Positions 1-8,117 of a stretch of 64,000 nucleotides of DNA are shown in pieces. The stretch's first letter is position 1. Every line of letters starts with the position of its first letter. The position numbers and the translations under genes are program-made. The notes below the pieces were generated by a model. That model saw only the letters and a list, made by a program, of their open reading frames with translations. It made no database searches and had not been told where the DNA came from. This stretch comes from Bog-756 sp963813525 (lineage in GTDB: Bacteria; Actinomycetota; Acidimicrobiia; Acidimicrobiales; RAAP-2), in the NCBI GenBank assembly GCA_963813525.1, contig CAWEZI010000003.1, forward strand, positions 186,001 to 250,000. Reading direction: 5' to 3'.

Positions 1-1581
1 GTGGGCGGCCAGGTAGCTGAGCTGGGCCTGGTAGGGAACCACCAATGTGTTGAATTGCGCCTTCAGGGAGTTGAGCTCGAGGGCATTGGCCGTGCCGATG
101 GCCGCGGCCACGGCCAGGTCGTTGGCCAAGGTCGGATCGGTGTTGGCCCGCTCGACCACCGCCTGGTTCTTCTGGACCAGGGTCAGCAGGGCGGCGTGCT
201 TCTGGGCGAAGGCCACCGACGCCGGGTGTTCGACCAGGAACGACTGGATCTGCGGTGTGGCCAGGGGCAGGTTGTCCACCACCGGGTTGACCGAGGTCAC
301 CACCAGGGGCAGGAAGAGGAAGGAGAGACCGACGGTCAGACGCAGGATCCATCCCCACAGGGCCAGGCCGGTCCCGACCAGAGCCGGGTTGCGGGCCTCG
401 ACCATCTCGGTGTAGCCGGCCATCCACGGGGCGTAGGTCAGCGAGATGAAGGCGGCCAGGAAGATCTCGATGAGGACCAGGGTGTTGAAGGAGGTGTGGG
501 TGTGGGTGGCCTGTCGCAGGAAGACGATGAGCATGACGATCGAGCCGACTGCGCCGACCATCATGAACGGCTTGCGCACCCGCAGCTTGTCGGACAGCAC
601 GCCGAACACGATGAGGGCGACGGCGTCGGCCGCCCAGAACCACTGGTTGAGCCGGTTGGCCTGGACGGTGGTGAAGTTGAGGCCGCTCGGATTCTTGAAG
701 ACGGTGGCCCAGTAGATGGTGAAGAAGGCGGAGGCGGCGTAGTACACCAACAGGAAGAGGGAGATGCCCATGGCCGACACCACCAGATCGACCTTCAGGA
801 TCTGACGCCAGGGGTGGGTAGTGGCCCGGATGAGCTCCGACGGCGAGAGGCCGCGGGTCTTGGCCTCGATGAGGGCGCGGTCCTGTTCGGACACCACCAG
901 CTGGTCACGAAGACGGGGGGAGAGGTCCTTCAGGAAGAAGAGGGTGATGGCGAACACCACCAGTGAGGTCACGCCGGAGATGATGAACTGGCTCTGCCAG
1001 TCGACGAAGTGGTTGAGAGTGTTGGTGGCCACGATGCTGGTGATCAGGCTGCCGGCCACCGGGCCGACGGTCCAGAACCCCATGGCCGAGGCCCGTCCCA
1101 ACTGGGGGCTGAAATCGCGGACCAGAGCGGGGGTGGCCACCAGAATGGCCCCCTCGACCAGACCGAGCGCCGAGATGACCACGGCGAACTGCCACTCGGT
1201 GGTGGTGTTGGGCACCCCGACGGCCACCAACAGGCCGACGATCAACAGGCCGTAGATGACGACGTTGGATCGACCCAGACGGTCGGTCTTGCTGGCCGGC
1301 AGCGAGGCGAAGGCGCCGATCAGGTTGGACACCACCACGATGTACACGTAGAACGAAAACGACATGTGGTAGTACTGCAGGATGTTGGGTGTCACCCCGG
1401 TCTGGGTGAAGTACGTGTAATAGAGGACGATGGTGGCCAGGACGGCCAGCGCCAGGTAGGCAGTGCGCTTGGTGTTGTCCGGGTACTGGTCGATCTCGTG
1501 GACGAACAGAAACCGGAAGAGGGCGCCGTGCCTGGGGGCGCCGCCAGTGGGATCCGGTGGGGCCACCGTTCCGTCTGCCAT
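1..1581 (-). CDS. MFS transporter, C-terminus cut by window edge
   Basis: Reading from 1581 to the window edge gives 527 residues with no stop, so the C-terminus is missing. The protein has about 12 hydrophobic segments, a loop of the MFS type (SKTDRLGR) after helix 2 and a second one (SDKLRVRKP) in the second half. It is probably a proton-coupled uptake carrier of the metabolite:H+ symporter kind in the cytoplasmic membrane. The ATG at 1581 follows a good ribosome site (GGGGGAAGGA). It lies downstream of and codirectional with the acyl-CoA dehydrogenase/MaoC genes, so import of the carboxylic substrate of that pathway is plausible but inferred. The substrate cannot be read from the sequence. 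Confidence 0.85.
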   Translation of the reverse strand, partial: MADGTVAPPDPTGGAPRHGALFRFLFVHEIDQYPDNTKRTAYLALAVLATIVLYYTYFTQTGVTPNILQYYHMSFSFYVYIVVVSNLIGAFASLPASKTDRLGRSNVVIYGLLIVGLLVAVGVPNTTTEWQFAVVISALGLVEGAILVATPALVRDFSPQLGRASAMGFWTVGPVAGSLITSIVATNTLNHFVDWQSQFIISGVTSLVVFAITLFFLKDLSPRLRDQLVVSEQDRALIEAKTRGLSPSELIRATTHPWRQILKVDLVVSAMGISLFLLVYYAASAFFTIYWATVFKNPSGLNFTTVQANRLNQWFWAADAVALIVFGVLSDKLRVRKPFMMVGAVGSIVMLIVFLRQATHTHTSFNTLVLIEIFLAAFISLTYAPWMAGYTEMVEARNPALVGTGLALWGWILRLTVGLSFLFLPLVVTSVNPVVDNLPLATPQIQSFLVEHPASVAFAQKHAALLTLVQKNQAVVERANTDPTLANDLAVAAAIGTANALELNSLKAQFNTLVVPYQAQLSYLAAH

Positions 1582-1722
1582 AGGGTCCTTCCCCCTCACG
1601 CTGAGCTGAGACGGCCATCCCCGGCCGCAGACCGACCGTAGCGCAGGACGGGTCGGCCACGTACCGGTGTGGCCGACGCTGTGGGCCGGCCCGGCCGGTG
1701 TGCCGGATCGGTCCGGGAGGCG

Positions 1723-2850
1723 TCAGTCCAAGACGGCCGCGGCCACCCGCTCCTCGAGGGCGCGGGTGTCCCACCACGACAGCTGGAGCTGCTTGGCCCG
1801 GCGGAAGTAGAGCTGGATGTCGAACTCGACGGTGAAGCCGATGCCCCCGAAGATCTGTTGGGCGGTGGCCGTCACCTCGCGGAAGGTCTGACAGGCGAAC
1901 AATTTGGCCATGGGAGCCAACTTGGCCACGCTGCGGCCCTCCGAGCGGGCCCAGGCCGCCTCGTGGACCAGAGCCTCAGCTCCGTCCACCGCGGTGGCGC
2001 CGTCGGCCAGGTAATGGGCCAGAGCCTGAAAGGCGCCGAGCGGCTTGTCGAACTGGTGGCGGTCCTTGGCGTACTGCACGGTGATGTCCAGCGCGTACTG
2101 GGTTCCGCCCACGGCCTGGGCGGCGGCCAGAATGGCGCCGTCGTGCATGACGGTGTCCCATGTGGACCAGCCCGAGCCGGTCCCGCCGATCCGGTCGGAC
2201 CCGTCCACCTGCACACCGTCGAAGTCGATGCGGTACTGGGTGTCCGATCCGATGGTCATCTGCTGGGTGAGGGTCACACCGGCGGCGGTCGGGTCGACCA
2301 GGAACAGGTCGATGTCCAGCGGGGAAGGCCCGACCCGGGCCAGGACGAGCAGTCGGGAGGCCGATGAGGCGAAGGCGACGTGGCGCTTGGTTCCGCTGAG
2401 GCTGAATCCCTCTCCGTTCGGCTCGGCCCGCATCCGGACGCCACGGGGGCCGAACCCGTTGTCGGGTTCGAGCCAGGCCACGCTCAGGATGGCCTCACCG
2501 GTCACGATCCGGGGTAACCACTCCCGTTTCTGGGCGTCGGACCCGGCGCCGACCAGCACCCCTCCACAGAGGATGGAGCTCACGAAATGGGGCGACGGGG
2601 CCAACGAGCGGCCGAACTCCTCGTAGAGGACCACGTTCTCCACGGTGGTCATCGACGACCCGCCGTACTCCTCGGGGATCTGCAGGCCGATCAGGTCGAG
2701 ATGGGAGAGCTGCTTCCACAGTTCGGGCGAGTAGCCGACGGGGTCGTCCTCCATCTCGCGCACCACGCTGAGCGGGCAAGTGGTGGCACACACCCCGCGC
2801 ACCGTCTCGCGCAGCATCTCCTGCTCCGGGCTGAATTCAAGATCCAACAT
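1723..2850 (-). CDS. Acyl-CoA dehydrogenase, likely non-catalytic partner subunit
   Basis: 375 residues with the full acyl-CoA dehydrogenase layout: an N-terminal helical domain starting LDLEFSPEQEM, a central beta domain, and a C-terminal FAD-binding part with QIFGGIGFTVEFD. The usual catalytic glutamate is absent at both known positions: the C-terminal YEGT-type motif is replaced by SWWDTRALEE, and the LDLER-type motif is replaced by HDGAILA. This fits the partner subunit of the alpha2-beta2 dehydrogenases known from mycobacterial steroid side-chain oxidation (FadE28/29 type). The other dehydrogenase of the cluster (5186-6367) could supply the base. The ATG at 2850 has GAGGAG upstream. The partner role is inferred; the fold is clear. 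Confidence 0.85.
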   Translation of the reverse strand: MLDLEFSPEQEMLRETVRGVCATTCPLSVVREMEDDPVGYSPELWKQLSHLDLIGLQIPEEYGGSSMTTVENVVLYEEFGRSLAPSPHFVSSILCGGVLVGAGSDAQKREWLPRIVTGEAILSVAWLEPDNGFGPRGVRMRAEPNGEGFSLSGTKRHVAFASSASRLLVLARVGPSPLDIDLFLVDPTAAGVTLTQQMTIGSDTQYRIDFDGVQVDGSDRIGGTGSGWSTWDTVMHDGAILAAAQAVGGTQYALDITVQYAKDRHQFDKPLGAFQALAHYLADGATAVDGAEALVHEAAWARSEGRSVAKLAPMAKLFACQTFREVTATAQQIFGGIGFTVEFDIQLYFRRAKQLQLSWWDTRALEERVAAAVLD

Positions 2851-2914
2851 GCTCAGCTCTCCTCTATGGGTATCACGACTTCGTCGTCGAGTGCGGTGGG
2901 GCGTGCCGTCCCCA

Positions 2915-3403
2915 TCAGGGATGCCATCGGTCCGCTTTGCGGCGCCACGGGTTGTCGACTTCGTCCACGGGCAGGGCCACCCGGGCCTGGCAGGTCGTCT
3001 TCGGGGCGTCGTCCACCGAAACGGCGATGTCGATGGCCACCCACCCGCAGCCGGTGTCGTCAACGCCGGTTTCGGTGACCACCCCGGTGAACACCATGGT
3101 GTCGCCGGGAAATATCGATCCCAGCATGCGGAAGGTCATGCGTCGGAGCCGACCGTAGGGTCCCGTCCAGTCGGTCACGAACCGCTCGAACCAGGCCGCC
3201 TGGTTGGGTGTGTTGAGAAAGATGTCGCGGGTGCCGTTCCTGGTGACGGCGAACTCCTTGTCGTGGTGCATGGGCCGCCAGTCGCGGGCGGCCAGGGCAC
3301 CGAGGACCACGGTGGTGGCCGTCACCGGGTAGGACAACGACGGAAGGCGGTCCCCCGCGGCCACGTCGCCCAACAGCAGTCGGGATACGGAGGTGTCCGT
3401 CAC
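2915..3403 (-). CDS. MaoC-like enoyl-CoA hydratase, catalytic half
   Basis: 162-residue hot-dog fold protein. It carries the hydratase dyad in RDWRPMHHD (D41 and H46), which in MaoC enzymes activates water for addition to a 2-enoyl-CoA. It starts at a GTG at 3403 that overlaps the stop of the upstream MaoC-like gene by 4 nt (GTGA), indicating translational coupling and probably a heteromeric complex. In mycobacteria the ChsH1/ChsH2 pair has this arrangement with one active subunit. It would hydrate the product of the neighbouring dehydrogenases. The chain length or steroid nature of the substrate is unknown. Confidence 0.85.
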   Translation of the reverse strand: MTDTSVSRLLLGDVAAGDRLPSLSYPVTATTVVLGALAARDWRPMHHDKEFAVTRNGTRDIFLNTPNQAAWFERFVTDWTGPYGRLRRMTFRMLGSIFPGDTMVFTGVVTETGVDDTGCGWVAIDIAVSVDDAPKTTCQARVALPVDEVDNPWRRKADRWHP

Positions 3404-3933
3404 GCCCGCTCCGAACCCTGATCGTCGGCCCGGCGGTAGCCGAATCCGGTATAGCTCTCGACGGCTACCATCTCGCCGCGCTGGTTGCGGTACTCGACGT
3501 CGATGACCCAGAACCGGCCCGTTCCCAGTTTGGTCGTCTTCTCCGCGCTCACCGAGCGCAAGATCTGGCGGGTGGTCAACCGGTCCCCCGGCCGCACCGG
3601 TTCGTGGAAGACGATGGTGTTGTCGCTCATCACCGCCTCGGGCAGACCGAGCCCTTCTTTGAGATCGAAGTGGACCTGGAGGGGAAGCCCTTGGGCCGTT
3701 CGGCCCGGTGCCCAGTGGTGGGGTCGGAACCACACCGACACCATGGTGGGCGGGGCGATGGGCCCGTCGGTGATCAGGTCGGCGGTTTCCTGGTCCCAGA
3801 AGAGCGGGTTCCCGTTCTCCACCGACGCACAGGTGGTCCACACGTACCCCAGCTCGACGGGGAACTCCCCTTGCTCCTCGTAGAGGGGGGTACCCACCAG
3901 GCCCTCGATGTCATCGAGGCCGATGGCCGTCAT
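3400..3933 (-). CDS. MaoC-like dehydratase N-domain protein, probably non-catalytic half
   Basis: 177 residues of the FAS1-dehydratase/MaoC N-terminal type (PLYEEQGEFPVELGYVW, then IAPPTMVSVWF). Where active MaoC proteins have the catalytic Asp and His, this one reads NGNPLFWD (residues 41-47), with no His, so it is likely the inactive half of a two-subunit hydratase with the next gene. Its ATG overlaps the stop of the CoA-transferase gene by 4 nt (ATGA), and its own stop overlaps the next start by 4 nt. The chain of overlaps implies one mRNA and stoichiometric synthesis. Confidence 0.83.
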   Translation of the reverse strand: MTAIGLDDIEGLVGTPLYEEQGEFPVELGYVWTTCASVENGNPLFWDQETADLITDGPIAPPTMVSVWFRPHHWAPGRTAQGLPLQVHFDLKEGLGLPEAVMSDNTIVFHEPVRPGDRLTTRQILRSVSAEKTTKLGTGRFWVIDVEYRNQRGEMVAVESYTGFGYRRADDQGSERA

Positions 3934-5174
3934 CCCACCACTCCCTTCTGGCGCAGCCGGTCGATGTGATCGGTCCCGAGCCCGGCCGCAACCAGCAGGC
4001 GGTCGGTGTCGGTGCGGGTCGGATCGCCGGCCACCACCGGCTCTGGTGGACGGCTCATGCCGGCCATCACCGGTGCCACCTGGCGGAAGTGGGCCGGGAT
4101 GTCGCCGTCAACCGGTTGCCCCCCGGCGGGGGCCACCGCCTCCACGATGGCGTGGCGGGCGACGTACTGGTCGTCGTCGGCCACCTCGTCCACCCCCAGC
4201 ACCGGGGACACGCAGGTATCAGCCGCGGCCAGCGCGGCCACCCACTCGTCCCGTCCCCGGGTGGCGAAGGCGGCCCGGAAGTCGGCCCTGATCTTGTCCT
4301 GGCTCTCGTCGTCGAGCTGGTGGTCGGCCCACTGCCCGCATCCGAGCAGCCGGCACAGGTTGGCGTAGAACTTGGATTCGATGGCCCCGACGGCCAGCCA
4401 ACCGCCGTCGGCCGCCTGGTAGGTGTCGTAGCAGGCGTAACGGCCGGTCACCATGGACCGTCCCGGACCCACCGGCCCTCCGGTGGCCAGGTACTCGTCG
4501 ACGGCCAGCGAGGTGAGCCACAGCACACCGTCGGCGATGGACACATCCAGATGCACACCCACACCGCTCCGGCCCCGGCCGATGACGGCGGCCATGATGG
4601 CCATGGCCGCCTGCAGCCCCCCGCCGGCAGCATCGGCCACGGTCGCCCCCGGTACCGGCGGACCTCCGTCGCCCCGGCGCTCGGAGGTGGCCAGAAAACC
4701 GCCCACGGCCAGGTAGTTGATGTCGTGACCGGCCCAGGCGGCCCGGGGACCGGACTGCCCGTAGCCGGTGGTCGAGCACAGGATGATCCCCGGGTTGACG
4801 GCACTGAGGTCGGCGAACCCGATCCCCAGCCGGTCGACCACCCCGGGTCGGAAGCTCTCCACCACCACGTCGGCCGTCCGCACCAGGGCCAGAAAGGCGT
4901 CGCGCCCTTCGTCGTCCTTCAGGTCGATGGCCACATGATCGAAATAGCGAGCGCCGCTGTAGGCGTAGAACGGCGGTCGGATGGGCTGCGCCCCCCGCCC
5001 CGGCACCGCCCCCACCTTGACCACGGTGGCGCCGTAGTCGGCCAGGAGGCGGGTGCACCGGGCGGCCGGGCCCACGCTGGCCAGGTCGAGCACGGTGAGG
5101 CCCGACAGGGGCCCGACGGGTGCCTTGGCCCCAGGGGACGCGGAACCCTGGTCGGTGGTGAGGGGATCGGTCAC
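3930..5174 (-). CDS. CaiB/BaiF family III CoA-transferase
   Basis: 414 residues matching family III CoA-transferases. These move CoA between carboxylic acids through an aspartyl-CoA anhydride. The catalytic Asp is probably D151 in AGHDINYLAVGG; other family signatures are GLTVLDLASVGPAARCTRLLADYGA near the N-terminus (given here as separate blocks in residues 25-49) and VVESFRPGVVDRLGIGF. Alpha-methylacyl-CoA racemases share the fold, so racemisation of a branched acyl-CoA is an alternative. The gene sits between the catalytic acyl-CoA dehydrogenase (11 nt gap) and the MaoC pair (4 nt overlap), so it probably activates or epimerises the pathway substrate. Confidence 0.88.
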   Translation of the reverse strand: MTDPLTTDQGSASPGAKAPVGPLSGLTVLDLASVGPAARCTRLLADYGATVVKVGAVPGRGAQPIRPPFYAYSGARYFDHVAIDLKDDEGRDAFLALVRTADVVVESFRPGVVDRLGIGFADLSAVNPGIILCSTTGYGQSGPRAAWAGHDINYLAVGGFLATSERRGDGGPPVPGATVADAAGGGLQAAMAIMAAVIGRGRSGVGVHLDVSIADGVLWLTSLAVDEYLATGGPVGPGRSMVTGRYACYDTYQAADGGWLAVGAIESKFYANLCRLLGCGQWADHQLDDESQDKIRADFRAAFATRGRDEWVAALAAADTCVSPVLGVDEVADDDQYVARHAIVEAVAPAGGQPVDGDIPAHFRQVAPVMAGMSRPPEPVVAGDPTRTDTDRLLVAAGLGTDHIDRLRQKGVVG

Positions 5175-5185
5175 GGCGGGAGGGT

Positions 5186-6367
5186 TCAGAAGTTTTTGGG
5201 GAGACCGAGCTTGCGCCGGGCGATGATGTTCTTCTGGATTTCGGAGGCGCCGCCGCCGATGGTGTCGATCACCGTGTACCGGTAGGTCGACTCGGCCCGA
5301 CCGACCATGGGGGCGTCATCGTCGCGGACCCGCAACTGCGCCCCGGCACCGGCGATGTCCATGGAGGCATCGGCCAGACGCTTGGAGAATTCGGTGGTGA
5401 ACAATTTGTACTCGGACGCCTCTGCGGTGGGCGGCGACCCCCCGGTGGAGGAGGCGAAGACGAACTTGAGCCCGAGCACCCGGGCCACCTCCGCCTCGGT
5501 GTGGAGATGGGCGATCTGCGACCGCACCACGGCGTCGTCCTTGAGCGGCTCACCGTCGCGGGAGGTGGTGGCCACATAGTCGGTGAGGAGGTCGAGCCGC
5601 TGGGCGATGGGCGAGTAGGTGAACAGAGTGAACCGCTCGAGGTCGAGCGCTTCGGAGATGTACTGGAATCCGTGGTTGACCTCGCCGACCACGTAGTCGT
5701 CGGACACCCACACGTCATCGAGATAGACCTCGTTGGTCCGCTCGTCCCCCATGGTCCAGATGGCCTTGACGGTGATGCCGGGATGGTCCATGGGGACCAG
5801 GAAGAGGCTGATGCCGTGGTGCTTGGGCGCCTCGGGATCGGTGCGGGCCCCCACCCAGTACCAGTCGGCGAAGTGGGCCGACGTGGTCCAGGTCTTCTGA
5901 CCGTTGAGGAGCCATCCGTCGCCGTCGCGGGTGGCCTTGAGCTGCATCGACGCCGCGTCCGAGCCGGCGTTGGGCTCGGAGTAACCCACGGCGAACTCGA
6001 CTTCGTTGCGGAGGATCTTGGGCAGGAACTCCTGCTTCAGCTTGTCGCTCCCGTGGCTGATGATGGTCTTGCCGATGATGCCGACGCCCTTGCCGATCTG
6101 CGGTCCGCCCCGGGCAGCCAGGGCCTCGTTGAGCAGGTACTCGTAGATGCCCTCGCCGTCCTTGCCCCCGTGCTCCTCGGGCCAGGTGATGCCCAGCCAC
6201 CCCTGTTCGCCCACCTTGGCCATGAACGTCCGTCGGGCCGGGGTGTCCACGATCTGGGCCATGTTCTCGCGGGTGAGGTCGAAGACCTCGGGATCGTCGT
6301 TGGCGTCGAGGAATTCCTCGACCTCCTTGACGAATTCGAGCTGTTCGGGCGTGAATTCGAAGTCCAT
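5186..6367 (-). CDS. Acyl-CoA dehydrogenase, catalytic subunit
   Basis: 393 residues. It begins MDFEFTPEQLEF and contains the FAD/substrate motif GYSEPNAGSDAASMQ (128-142) and the C-terminal GGGASEIQKNIIARRKLGLP. The medium-chain type glutamate (YEGTS) is absent, but LDLER at 241-245 supplies E244, which is the position of the base in isovaleryl-CoA dehydrogenase and in steroid-type FadE enzymes. It should oxidise an acyl-CoA to the 2-enoyl-CoA, passing electrons to ETF. It is the first gene of the minus-strand operon; the ATG at 6367 follows GGAGG, and an inverted repeat lies about 45 nt upstream. Confidence 0.9.
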   Translation of the reverse strand: MDFEFTPEQLEFVKEVEEFLDANDDPEVFDLTRENMAQIVDTPARRTFMAKVGEQGWLGITWPEEHGGKDGEGIYEYLLNEALAARGGPQIGKGVGIIGKTIISHGSDKLKQEFLPKILRNEVEFAVGYSEPNAGSDAASMQLKATRDGDGWLLNGQKTWTTSAHFADWYWVGARTDPEAPKHHGISLFLVPMDHPGITVKAIWTMGDERTNEVYLDDVWVSDDYVVGEVNHGFQYISEALDLERFTLFTYSPIAQRLDLLTDYVATTSRDGEPLKDDAVVRSQIAHLHTEAEVARVLGLKFVFASSTGGSPPTAEASEYKLFTTEFSKRLADASMDIAGAGAQLRVRDDDAPMVGRAESTYRYTVIDTIGGGASEIQKNIIARRKLGLPKNF

Positions 6368-6411
6368 GGTGGGCCTCCGTAGGCGGCTCGGTCGTAGCGC
6401 AGAGTGGTTTC

Positions 6412-6426
6412 CTGACAGACCGTCAG
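6412..6426. promoter_or_regulatory. Inverted repeat in divergent promoter, candidate TetR-type operator
   Basis: CTGAC-agacc-GTCAG is a perfect 5-bp inverted repeat in the 243-bp gap between the divergent dehydrogenase operon and the KAS III/thiolase genes. TetR regulators of acyl-CoA catabolism in actinomycetes often bind repeats of this size, so one regulator could control both directions. No regulator gene is next to it. Only the symmetry and the position are seen. Confidence 0.4.
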
Positions 6427-6610
6427 ATACTGTGGACATCATAGGATGAGGACGGTGTCGGAGCCAGCGTGACGGCCCGGTGGGGCCGTCCCGAGCACGG
6501 TCCGGCCGGAGGTCCTTCACGCCGAAAGGGCCGGATCACCTGCATTAGGGCAGGGCCACCGGCACCGGTCGGGTGTCGGCCCGGCCCCGAAACGAAGGGA
6601 AGCCGAGTCG

Positions 6611-8032
6611 GTGAGAGGAATCGTGAGCATCGCCGGGTACGTCCCCTACCGGCGGCTGCAACGCAGTCAGGTGGCCCAGGTGTTCGGAAACGGGGGCGGC
6701 AAAGGGACCCGGTCGGTGGCCTCCCACGACGAGGACACCACCACCATGGGGGTGGAGGCGGCCCGCCTGGCTCTGCGATCGGCTCCGGCCGCCGCCCCCG
6801 AGGCCATCTGGTTCGCCACCGCCACCCCGGCCTATCTCGACAAGACCAACGCCACCGCCATCCACGCCGCCCTTCGCCAGCCGTCCCACGTGGCCGCCTT
6901 CGACTTCGGGGGCGCCCTCCGCTCGGGAGTGGGCGCCCTGCGGGCCAGTCTGGGCGCCCCGGGGTCGGGAACCACCCTGGTGGTGCTGGCCGACATGCGG
7001 GACGGACTTCCGACCTCGTCGGACGAGGTGGCCGGAGGTGACGGGGCCGCCGCGGTCCTGGTCGGGGATGACGGCACCAGCGCGCCGGTGATCGCCGAAT
7101 ACCTGGGGGGAGCGTCGGTCAGCGACGAATTCCTGGATCGTTGGCGGACGGCCGGTGACCGGCGGTCGCGAACCTGGGAGGAGCGCTTCGGCGAGACCCG
7201 CTACGTCCCCCTCGGCGTGGAGGCGTGGGAATCGGCTCTCAAGGCCACCGGCGTCAGCCCCGAGCAGGTCGACCGGGTGGCCGTGACCGGGATGCACGGT
7301 CGGGCCGTGCGGGCCCTGGGACGCAAACTGGGCGTGACCGACGGGGCGTTGTCCGACGATCTGTCGTCGTCGGTCGGGCAGACGGGGGCCGCCCACCCCG
7401 GGCTGGTCCTGGCCGGCCTACTAGAGCAGGCCCACCCGGGCCAGGTGGTGGCGGTGGTATCGCTGGCCGACGGGGCCGACGTCCTGCTGTTCCGGACCAC
7501 CCCGGCCCTGGCCGGGTGGTCGTCCGCCGACCCGGTGGCCCACCAGATCGAGGCGGCGGCCGATCTCCGCTACGGGACGTTCCTGGCCTGGCGGGGCATG
7601 GTGACCCCCGAACCTCCCCGACGACCCGAGCCCCAACGGGTGTCGGCTTCGGCCGCCTGGCGCAACGAGGACTGGAAGTTCGGCTTCGTCGGTTCCCGCG
7701 ATCGCACCTCCGAGGCCGTGCACCTCCCACCGGCCCGGGTGTCGATGAAGGGGGGAGCCGTCGACGACATGGACCCCGTCGACCGGGCCGGTGCCCAGGC
7801 CACCATCGCCACCTACACCATCGACCGGCTGGCCTACTCGCCCAGCCCGCCGATCGTGTTCGCCGTGCTCGACTTCGATGGCGGTGGCCGTTTCCCGGTG
7901 GAGCTGACCGACGTGGACCCCGACCAGGTGGCCATCGGCGACCGGGTCACCATGACCTTCCGGAAACTGTTCACGGCCGACGGCATTCACGACTACTTCT
8001 GGAAGGCCAAGCCGGTGCGGCCCGGCGCCTGA
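6611..8032 (+). CDS. KAS III/HMG-CoA-synthase-like protein fused to DUF35 OB-fold, without cysteines
   Basis: 473 residues. Residues 1-330 have the thiolase/KAS III superfamily layout (IAGYVPYRRL at the start, AAFDFGGALRSGVGAL where the nucleophile loop should be, SVGQTGAAHPGLVLAGLLE later). Residues 350-473 look like DUF35: a short linker where the zinc ribbon normally sits, then an OB fold. The protein contains no cysteine at all, so it has neither the acyl-enzyme nucleophile nor zinc ligands. DUF35 proteins scaffold thiolases and aldolases in archaeal mevalonate and actinobacterial steroid pathways; a similar scaffold role for the thiolase encoded next is inferred. The GTG at 6611 is the first start; another GTG lies at 6623. 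Confidence 0.8.
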   Translation: MRGIVSIAGYVPYRRLQRSQVAQVFGNGGGKGTRSVASHDEDTTTMGVEAARLALRSAPAAAPEAIWFATATPAYLDKTNATAIHAALRQPSHVAAFDFGGALRSGVGALRASLGAPGSGTTLVVLADMRDGLPTSSDEVAGGDGAAAVLVGDDGTSAPVIAEYLGGASVSDEFLDRWRTAGDRRSRTWEERFGETRYVPLGVEAWESALKATGVSPEQVDRVAVTGMHGRAVRALGRKLGVTDGALSDDLSSSVGQTGAAHPGLVLAGLLEQAHPGQVVAVVSLADGADVLLFRTTPALAGWSSADPVAHQIEAAADLRYGTFLAWRGMVTPEPPRRPEPQRVSASAAWRNEDWKFGFVGSRDRTSEAVHLPPARVSMKGGAVDDMDPVDRAGAQATIATYTIDRLAYSPSPPIVFAVLDFDGGGRFPVELTDVDPDQVAIGDRVTMTFRKLFTADGIHDYFWKAKPVRPGA

Positions 8033-8059
8033 CCAACCAGCCGCTTGGACAGCGATCGC

Positions 8060-8105
8060 TTCACAGAGGCAGGTTCACACAGAGGCACGTTCACACAGAG
8101 GCACG
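8060..8105. repeat. Tandem 16-bp repeat in the leader before the thiolase
   Basis: Two identical 16-bp units, TTCACACAGAGGCACG (8074-8089 and 8090-8105), follow a shortened 14-bp variant (8060-8073). The array ends directly at the GAGGAG ribosome site of the downstream thiolase gene. It may be slippage-derived or a protein binding array; no known element matches. Confidence 0.85.
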
Positions 8106-8117
8106 AGGAGAAGTTCG

